The notes beneath the pieces were generated by a model. That model saw only the letters and a list, made by a program, of their open reading frames with translations, was not told the DNA's origin and made no database searches. 64,000 bases of DNA from Psychrobacter sp. Pi2-1 (GTDB lineage: Bacteria; Pseudomonadota; Gammaproteobacteria; Pseudomonadales; Moraxellaceae), in assembly GCF_904846645.1 (NCBI RefSeq), contig NZ_CAJHBO010000007.1, positions 62,001 to 126,000 of the forward strand, read 5' to 3'. The translations under genes and the position numbers were made by a program. This document shows positions 54,845 through 61,130 of this stretch, in pieces. Position 1 is the stretch's first letter, and every line of letters begins with the position of its first letter.

Positions 54845-55054
54845 TTAGATAGCAACGATGTTATGTGCTTGTGGGCCTTTTTGGCCTTGAGTTACAGTGA
54901 ACTCAACTTCTTGGCCTTCAGCCAAAGTTTTGAAACCTGAACCAGTGATTTCGCTGTAATGAGCAAAAACGTCTGCGCCAGTTTCTGGAGCGATGAAACC
55001 AAAGCCTTTAGCTTCGTTGAACCACTTAACTGTACCTTTTTGAACGTCTGACAT
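54845..55054 (-). CDS. cspA: Cold-shock protein of the CspA family
   Basis: Single-stranded nucleic-acid chaperone, 69 residues, the standard length. RNA-binding motifs RNP1-like (KGFGFIAPE) and RNP2-like (DVFAHYSEI) are intact; [16 protein letters not shown] is the classic opening. AGGATTATACT precedes the ATG. A tight tetraloop terminator follows. The 243-base upstream gap leaves room for a cold-regulated leader, but I could not identify a cold box by eye. Confidence 0.96.
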   Translation of the reverse strand: MSDVQKGTVKWFNEAKGFGFIAPETGADVFAHYSEITGSGFKTLAEGQEVEFTVTQGQKGPQAHNIVAI

Positions 55055-55297
55055 AGTATAATCCTACTTTTAAATTTATTAATGGTCTAGTGACCGGTAA
55101 CGCTTGCAAATAGCTACTGAACGATAAATATTAAAACGAAGGATTATAACTAATACTACGAGGTAATGATTTGGTGCAGAACTGCTCTTAAGCTTGAGCG
55201 TATTATAAGGGGTACATCCCAGTATCGCAAGTCTTATCTCATGTTTCGTGTAACCAGAGCCGTTTATTGGCTGATTTTGGCGCAAATTGCAACAGAT

Positions 55298-55720
55298 TTA
55301 GGCATTTGGTAAACGGAACAAATATATCGCTACCCCACTACAGACAGCGGCTACCGCCCATGCCATCCACATCATATCGGCAGGCAAACGATAAAATAAC
55401 ATAATTGTTGATGCTGCCATCATAACCGTCGCTAAACACTTGGCATAAAGCGGAACGGCATGATTCTCCTCCCAGTCACGGACGAATTTACCAAAGTATT
55501 TATGATTAATCAGCCAAAAATGAAAACGTCGAGAACTGCGTGCCCAGCAGCCTGCTGCTAGCAAGATAAAAGGCGCGGTGGGCATCACTGGCAACAATAT
55601 ACCGATAATCCCTAAGATAAAAAACAACCAACCAAGCGTCACAAAGGTCCAACGCAGCATTGGGCTGTTGGATTGATCAGTCTTAGGTCGGTAATAGAAC
55701 GCTTTTTTATTGTCGGTCAT
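55298..55720 (-). CDS. DUF454 (YbaN-like) inner-membrane protein
   Basis: 140-residue membrane protein with helices in pairs (about 28-60 and 95-138). The family signature is clear: GIIGILLPVMPTAPFILLAAGCWARSSRRFHFWLINHKYFG, followed by RDWEENHAVPLYAKCLA. Function unknown in the family. The N-terminal 20 residues are polar. Its start codon lies inside a 16-bp tandem repeat, and no good ribosome site is visible. Confidence 0.88.
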   Translation of the reverse strand: MTDNKKAFYYRPKTDQSNSPMLRWTFVTLGWLFFILGIIGILLPVMPTAPFILLAAGCWARSSRRFHFWLINHKYFGKFVRDWEENHAVPLYAKCLATVMMAASTIMLFYRLPADMMWMAWAVAAVCSGVAIYLFRLPNA

Positions 55721-55774
55721 ATAAGTTGTCGGTCGTGTAAGTTGTCAGTTATGCCAAGTGTCGATTGTTTAGAG
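55711..55774. repeat. 16-bp tandem repeat, four copies, across the DUF454 start codon
   Basis: Units start at 55711 (TGTCGGTCATATAAGT), 55727 (TGTCGGTCGTGTAAGT), 55743 (TGTCAGTTATGCCAAG) and 55759 (TGTCGATTGTTTAGAG). The first two differ at only two bases; the others decay further out. The start codon of the DUF454 gene is in the first unit. Beyond it, 55775-56128 holds no gene that I can see. Confidence 0.7.
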
Positions 55775-56128
55775 TAGCACCTATTATATAAGCAGCGGCA
55801 TAGAAGGCTAATCATGCAATATCGCCCGTCTGCGCACAAGACTATTTATATAAGGTTTTTGCTATTGATAGGTATGTTTGGTTAGTAATTGGGTAAGTAC
55901 CAATAATAAATGCTGCACTCTTCTATTAACACGTCGCTAAAAATAACTATCAGTAGCTGTGGTAAACAACAGCTATCATAAAGAGCGGTTAACGAACACC
56001 AGTCATCACCTGCCATCGTCATTCCCGATACGCTTGCATCCCATCTTGTAAGTCGTCTATGATGACGCAGTAGCTATCGATAATAGCCATTCGCAGTACT
56101 GATCAAAAATAATGCAATACCAATCAAT

Positions 56129-56228
56129 CTTGTCGGGGTGCTTTGATTTAACGCTGTACACACAGTCCAAATCATCGCTGAGACACACCCGTGAACCTGA
56201 AGCAGTTAGCACTGACGTAGGAAACAAG
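56129..56228 (+). promoter_or_regulatory. TPP (THI-box) riboswitch
   Basis: Thiamine pyrophosphate aptamer. Closing stem P1 CTTGT (56129-56133) / ACAAG (56224-56228); GGGGTG (56135-56140) pairs with CACCC (56186-56190) as P2; an optional P3 helix lies between (TGATTT / AAATCA). The THI-box signature CTGAGA is at 56178-56183, and GAACCTGA ... AGTTAGCACTGACGTAGGAAAC forms P4/P5. The usual GTAGGGAA is GTAGGAAA here. It precedes the THI5/ThiY-like gene by 184 bases with no gene between. Mechanism (transcription or translation) is not obvious; no clear terminator hairpin with a T run was seen before the start codon. Confidence 0.93.
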
Positions 56229-56412
56229 CGTGACATACCCTCAGAGGTCTATAAATAAGCGCAGTCTATAGATGATGCACTGGTAGTGTTGACCATATCA
56301 AATACCGAGCATCTGACAGTTAGCATCGAGACTTCACTTTTCTTATTTGGCCTTTCTTGTTTTACTTAATCGTATCAGTCTGATTGTTTTCTATACTTAA
56401 AAGGGAACAACC

Positions 56413-57309
56413 ATGCAGCCGACCACCAAACTTACTCTGACCCTCGAATGGTTTTTAAACCCTGATCATCTGCCCTTTATCGCTGGTGTGACCACGGGCG
56501 CATATGAGCAAGCAGGGCTTGATATCACTATTATCGAGCCAGACGACCACTATGATGGCTTTGCCGAACTACAGAACCAAAGTATCGACCTGCATGTCAA
56601 TGAGCCTATCCATCTGTTTGAACATTACGCGCCTAATCTACGTGCACTGGGCTGCTTTTTTGAGACCGATGGCGGCATATTGATGCAACGCGCTAGCATG
56701 GATAAATTAAAAAACAATCAGCCAATCCGCATCTGTACCCCTGCAACTGAGGAAAAAACCAATCGTATTGGCTTTGAGATATTAGCGCGCTATGCCAAAA
56801 AAAACGGCTTTAGTATCAGCCGTGATAATGTGAGCTTTGTACAAAAAGACTTCTATCATATAAAAAACCTGCAAGAAGACCCAAGCCTAGATGGTGCATG
56901 GTTATGCTTTTATAACTTTGAAGGCGTTGAAGCAACTCATGAAGGGTTGGACTTTGAATTTATCGATCAACACCTGTCACCCTATCCGAACTTCTCAGCG
57001 TTAGAGATTCTGACGACAGATGAGATCTATAGTGCGAAAAAGGACGCGATAGATACCTTTATCCAAGTGACCAATCAGATGACTGAACTGTGCAAAAACG
57101 AGCCAGCCACAGCCCACCGTATGTATTACGACTATAGCAAGACCGAAGCAGATACGCTGATGGATGCCATCATTAATAATACGCTCGGTAGATTAATCAC
57201 GCCTATCAAACCAAGTGCAAGTAAGTGGGAAGAACTGCGCGAGATGCTAGCCGAAATCGATATCGTGACGTTGACTGATGAGCAGTATCAATCGTTGTGG
57301 GCGCTGTAG
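56413..57309 (+). CDS. THI5/ThiY-like (NMT1 family) thiamine-precursor protein without signal peptide
   Basis: 298 residues of the NMT1/THI5-like fold: LTLEWFLNPDHLPFIAGVTTGAYEQAGLDITIIEP, HVNEPIHLFEHYAPNL, ILMQRASMDKLKN. Bacterial members are usually periplasmic binding proteins (ThiY) for pyrimidine precursors. This protein begins directly with the fold; an in-frame stop four codons before the ATG rules out a hidden signal peptide, and no permease or ATPase adjoins. H67 aligns with the catalytic His66 of yeast THI5, but the aligned Lys62 is Asn and the CCCFC cluster is absent. A GGGA ribosome site precedes the ATG. Control by the upstream TPP riboswitch ties it to thiamine biosynthesis or salvage. 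Its exact function is open. Confidence 0.85.
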   Translation: MQPTTKLTLTLEWFLNPDHLPFIAGVTTGAYEQAGLDITIIEPDDHYDGFAELQNQSIDLHVNEPIHLFEHYAPNLRALGCFFETDGGILMQRASMDKLKNNQPIRICTPATEEKTNRIGFEILARYAKKNGFSISRDNVSFVQKDFYHIKNLQEDPSLDGAWLCFYNFEGVEATHEGLDFEFIDQHLSPYPNFSALEILTTDEIYSAKKDAIDTFIQVTNQMTELCKNEPATAHRMYYDYSKTEADTLMDAIINNTLGRLITPIKPSASKWEELREMLAEIDIVTLTDEQYQSLWAL

Positions 57310-57340
57310 AGATTTTAGAAGTTAAGATATTTTGAGTCAT

Positions 57341-57377
57341 AAAAAACCGCCATAGTATTTGCTATGGCGGTTTTTTA
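57341..57377. terminator. Bidirectional terminator between THI5/ThiY-like and TerF-like genes
   Basis: Stem AAAAAACCGCCATAG / CTATGGCGGTTTTTT with a six-base loop between convergent genes. Confidence 0.93.
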
Positions 57378-57418
57378 TTTAGCTGTAATCGAATAGTGAA
57401 GTTAGCGCAGTAATACTT

Positions 57419-58714
57419 TTATAGTGGAGTGACTATACCAAGTTGCTTGGCTTCTTTTAGCCACATTGGGAACTCTTCTAGCATGTTTTCATACAAGGCT
57501 TCTTCGCTAATGTCATCCAAGTCATCGAGTTCAAAAAAGTCGCAATTATCAATCACGCGCCCTGCCATATCGTCTAGTTTTTTGAGGATGCCATAACCAC
57601 GACCACCCAAGCCCACAAACTGCCAAAATATCGGTAGTTTCGCCGCTTCCGTCATGACTCTCGTGATACCGCGATTGTCATTTACCCCGCCATCACTGAT
57701 AAATAGCACATAGACAGGCACATCTAAGCCGTCCTTTTGATAAAACTCCGTCACGGCTTTCATGACTTCTGCTTCATTGTTGATGCGCGGGCCAAGTGCC
57801 CATTTGCGCCAGCCGCCATGAGCGTTGTTAATGAAACCATCGTAGTTGCTCAGCCCAATCTCACCCAAATACTGCGGATCCCGGGCAAACGCCCAGCAGT
57901 CTAGTGCTTGGTCGTCATCGAAGCTCACTGCCAATGGCAATATGCGGTTGACTACCTCTTGCACGCGGCCTTTTTTGTACTGTCTGTTCATTGAGCCTGA
58001 GGCGTCTAACACTAACGCCACCTTTGCCGTTAATTGCTGCAATTGGCGCTTCTCAAGCGATATCGTGGCTTTTTTGGCCAGATTGACCAGTTTTGGCGCT
58101 TTGTCTAGCATGACCTTCTCTAACGAAGGTTTTGCTTGCACTGGTGCTACGGTGGCTTCTACTGTCGAGCTACTCTCTTCTACGTCACCACCGAAATGCT
58201 GCACGATGGCGGCAAGTCCACCATTAAAGCCTTGTGCGACGTTGGATACTCGCCAAACGCCACCCTTACGATACAGCTGCATCAGCATACTGGCTTGCTG
58301 CTGGGCAAAGTCTGCTGCTTGATATTCTGCCTGCGCTTTTTGCGACTGCTGCCAAATGCCAATCTCTAACGATTGAATTTGATTGAGCGGCGTGTCAGCT
58401 GATAACACAAAAAACAAGCTGTCTATATTAGTCGCCAGTTTGGATAAATTCACTTCAAACTCGGCTTGGATGCCTTTATTCGCCGTTGGCTGCGACTCGT
58501 AATGGGTGAGCTTGATTTGCCCGCACGGTGAGGTCGGCTGATTATAAAATACCATGTAATCATCATTGATCAATTTGCCCGCTGCGTCTAAGGCAAAGCA
58601 GCTGATGTCCATTTCTATTGAACTTTGACGGGTGAACTTAAGCGTGATTGGTGCGCTGTCATCAATAGCAAGATTGCTTAAAGGCGCGCGTTGTCCGACG
58701 GTGAGATAGTTCAT
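57419..58714 (-). CDS. TerD-domain/von Willebrand factor A protein (TerF-like)
   Basis: 431 residues. The N-terminal half (1-175) is TerD-like: LTVGQRAPLSN, MDISCFALDAAGKL, NDDYMVFYNQ, SLFFVLSAD and LMQLYRKGGVWRV. The C-terminal half (about 235-425) is a vWA domain with MIDAS residues DASGSM, ALDCWAFARD and LFISDGGVND. This is the architecture of TerF, a member of tellurite/stress 'chemical defence' systems, which normally sit with terZABCDE. None of those lie in this window, so it is solitary. AAGGAACACC precedes the ATG. Confidence 0.86.
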   Translation of the reverse strand: MNYLTVGQRAPLSNLAIDDSAPITLKFTRQSSIEMDISCFALDAAGKLINDDYMVFYNQPTSPCGQIKLTHYESQPTANKGIQAEFEVNLSKLATNIDSLFFVLSADTPLNQIQSLEIGIWQQSQKAQAEYQAADFAQQQASMLMQLYRKGGVWRVSNVAQGFNGGLAAIVQHFGGDVEESSSTVEATVAPVQAKPSLEKVMLDKAPKLVNLAKKATISLEKRQLQQLTAKVALVLDASGSMNRQYKKGRVQEVVNRILPLAVSFDDDQALDCWAFARDPQYLGEIGLSNYDGFINNAHGGWRKWALGPRINNEAEVMKAVTEFYQKDGLDVPVYVLFISDGGVNDNRGITRVMTEAAKLPIFWQFVGLGGRGYGILKKLDDMAGRVIDNCDFFELDDLDDISEEALYENMLEEFPMWLKEAKQLGIVTPL

Positions 58715-58820
58715 GGTGTTCCTTACGGTAGCGTATTAGTCCTTTAACAGCGAGAATTGGAGCAATCTTAACATTACTTTCTTTCCATTAATTAGAGCAA
58801 TTCTTACCTAAATTATGATT

Positions 58821-58853
58821 TTTCGCTTATGGAATTTCGCTTATGGAATTTCG
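58821..58853. repeat. 14-bp tandem duplication at the 3' end of the AT-rich gene
   Basis: TTTCGCTTATGGAA repeated exactly at 58821 and 58835, followed by a partial third copy (TTTCG). It overlaps the stop codon (58827-58829) and the last residues. Since 14 is not a multiple of three, each copy changes the frame. Confidence 0.85.
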
Positions 58854-60911
58854 ATACATTAATTCATGATAGAAATCTCTATAAGGTGTTATGAAAGTTC
58901 TGCTCTTTAATAGCAAATCAATGAACTGTTCAGAGTTGTCACTTCTATTAATCATAAAAATTATATGGAATACATTTAAGAAATAAGAATTATAGAAACC
59001 TAGCACTTCTTCCAATTGGTATTTGGAATGTTCATTATATAGCTCCTTACTAAGTTTATGGTTCGATTCGTTAAAATTTTGTATTGAGGCACATTCCTCT
59101 ATAGAATGTTCATTAGATACAACTATTTCTTTATTGTAAAGCAGTCTTATGAATTTTTGAAAAACATCTTTTGAATGTAAAGACAGATAATCTAAAGACG
59201 AAATCGATATTTTTAATATCTCTCTATCGTTTAAATTAATAGCAATCTCAGGCTTGTTATCATTGTTAACTTTATAAAATTTTATTTCTTTAAATTCTAA
59301 TATATATCTCATATGCTTGTTAGCTTGATAGCTTGAGTCTAGCAAACTAAAACTTAAATCATTCAGCAAACTAAATATATTGCCTTTCTTTGAAATTTTA
59401 GTTAGCTCTTTCTTTTTAAGTTCCATAAAAATAATATAATTATCTGATTGTAATAAAATATCACATTCTAATTCTTGGGACTTTATATTTAACTTGTTCT
59501 GTTGTGGCTTATAAACTCTATAGCTTCTACCATATATAGCATTAAACTGTTTCTCTTGCATCTTAAGCTCAAGGTAATCCTCTATATAGTCACCTATTAA
59601 AGAGCTTAAGTTACTAGCATCACTCATATTATATTCAATCAGTTTATATAATATTCTATATAAGGAAATTACAGAGAATTGTGGGTGTACAATATGATAC
59701 ACGTCATCAATATTAACTAAAATATGTTCATTAAAGTCAACTACATCAAAATCATCGATATTATTGAATTTTTTATTTATTCCATTAAATGTAAATCTTT
59801 GTAGAAAATCTTCACTTATTGAGCTATCTAATATACTTTTTGAGAAGCTAGTTATATTTGAATTACTTTTCAACCTGATTAAATCGACTACACTATAAAA
59901 ACTCTGAACTACCTCTCGCAAGCTTACTTCATCCTCAAACTTAGAAGCTATATATTTTACAAAGTTAAAAATATCTTCAGGTACATACTGTTCAATTTTA
60001 TATATACTATCTTGCTGAACTATATCTGTAACTTTATCAAGTAAATTATCCGTATCTTTCATTAACATCATTTCGAAATCATGACTGGCTCCATGAAGCT
60101 CAAATAATGATACATATTTTTTAGCACAACTTAAGAACTCTTTATAAGCAATATTTATTTCATCAACTGTTGCATACTCTGGTGCTAAATCGATATATTT
60201 AAGAGATAACTGATAAATTAAACCATATGGATAAGGAGTATTTAAACTATTATCCTGATAGTTAATTGTTATCGATGGGCTAAACTCATATAGATTGCTA
60301 TTTTTATTGTATATTGGTTTAATCAATTCGCTTACAAACGAACTATACGTAACCCCTCCCAACATTTTAGCCTTCACTTCTAAATAGTCAAAAATAGTAG
60401 AAATATTATTATTTTTAATAACTCCTTTTTTAACTGAAATATTAAAACCTTTACTTCCAAAAAACTTACAAGCTATCACGCTTTCATAAATTACTGGGTT
60501 GATATTTTTTATCAATAATTCATCTGATTCATAGCCATGACCTTTATTAAACAAATAGATGGCCATTGCTATAGCGTTAATCCAATCATGATCATTTCCT
60601 GAGTAATGATCTTGAACACCGTGATGTATAAAGATAAAATGAAATATGTCATATTGTTTTTTATGTAAACTCAATCCTGTCCACAAATATTGTCTTAATA
60701 GTTGCTTTTCTAATCCTCTAAAACTATAATTCTTAATATCACCTTTGTGAGTAAAAGACAGCATTTTATCTATAAAGTCTTTCTTAATTGAGTTGTAGTA
60801 GTTTCTCTCAAAATCTTGTGTAATTCTTCTATATAAATCAGGTTCTAATAAATCCTCAATATTAACATTACTTGCCTCAGAAAATAATTCGATGTATTTA
60901 TCATATTCCAT
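58827..60911 (-). CDS. Unrecognised AT-rich gene with PD-(D/E)XK nuclease-like motif
   Basis: 694 residues; I do not recognise the family. Compared with the neighbours the gene is strikingly rich in A and T (Asn, Ile, Lys, Tyr codons), a sign of recent acquisition. A candidate PD-(D/E)XK site is ELECDILLQS then IIFMELKKK (D484 ... E497-x-K499, spacing 13), with upstream acidic residues in DYIEDYLELK, as in restriction-endonuclease-like folds. No membrane helix or signal peptide. The N-terminal half is helical, and the C-terminal part (about 600-694) has helices with HIIFMINRS. Start: ATG at 60911 behind AGGGAAG (GTG nine bases earlier is less likely). Flanked by a perfect inverted repeat upstream. 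A defence role is possible but unproven. Confidence 0.75.
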   Translation of the reverse strand: MEYDKYIELFSEASNVNIEDLLEPDLYRRITQDFERNYYNSIKKDFIDKMLSFTHKGDIKNYSFRGLEKQLLRQYLWTGLSLHKKQYDIFHFIFIHHGVQDHYSGNDHDWINAIAMAIYLFNKGHGYESDELLIKNINPVIYESVIACKFFGSKGFNISVKKGVIKNNNISTIFDYLEVKAKMLGGVTYSSFVSELIKPIYNKNSNLYEFSPSITINYQDNSLNTPYPYGLIYQLSLKYIDLAPEYATVDEINIAYKEFLSCAKKYVSLFELHGASHDFEMMLMKDTDNLLDKVTDIVQQDSIYKIEQYVPEDIFNFVKYIASKFEDEVSLREVVQSFYSVVDLIRLKSNSNITSFSKSILDSSISEDFLQRFTFNGINKKFNNIDDFDVVDFNEHILVNIDDVYHIVHPQFSVISLYRILYKLIEYNMSDASNLSSLIGDYIEDYLELKMQEKQFNAIYGRSYRVYKPQQNKLNIKSQELECDILLQSDNYIIFMELKKKELTKISKKGNIFSLLNDLSFSLLDSSYQANKHMRYILEFKEIKFYKVNNDNKPEIAINLNDREILKISISSLDYLSLHSKDVFQKFIRLLYNKEIVVSNEHSIEECASIQNFNESNHKLSKELYNEHSKYQLEEVLGFYNSYFLNVFHIIFMINRSDNSEQFIDLLLKSRTFITPYRDFYHELMYRNSISEIP

Positions 60912-60965
60912 TGCAACCACTTCCCTAATTCAGAAAATTACAGTAAGCACTCATTGAAGAAGCTA

Positions 60966-61007
60966 GAAACTCTTAGCTATCAGTTTGCATAGATAGCTAA
61001 GAGTTTC
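60966..61007. repeat. Perfect 16-bp inverted repeat between valS and the AT-rich gene
   Basis: Arms GAAACTCTTAGCTATC (60966-60981) and GATAGCTAAGAGTTTC (60992-61007) around a ten-base loop. On the minus strand this lies after valS, but no strong T tract follows, so its role as the valS terminator is not certain. The remainder of the 219-base gap holds no gene. Confidence 0.85.
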
Positions 61008-61130
61008 GCTTTTACGCGAGGGACGAGCGCCGAGCTGAGTCATTAAAGAACACCGCCTCATGCATCGCATATTTGCCCATTATTAAAGGACTCCGATGCT
61101 GAGGCCATGCTTTTTAACATTTTGCTTTTC

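Noticed and set aside
55079..55285. 68-residue minus-strand frame upstream of cspA
   Set aside because: It occupies the expected cspA leader, lacks a ribosome site, and shows no conserved feature.
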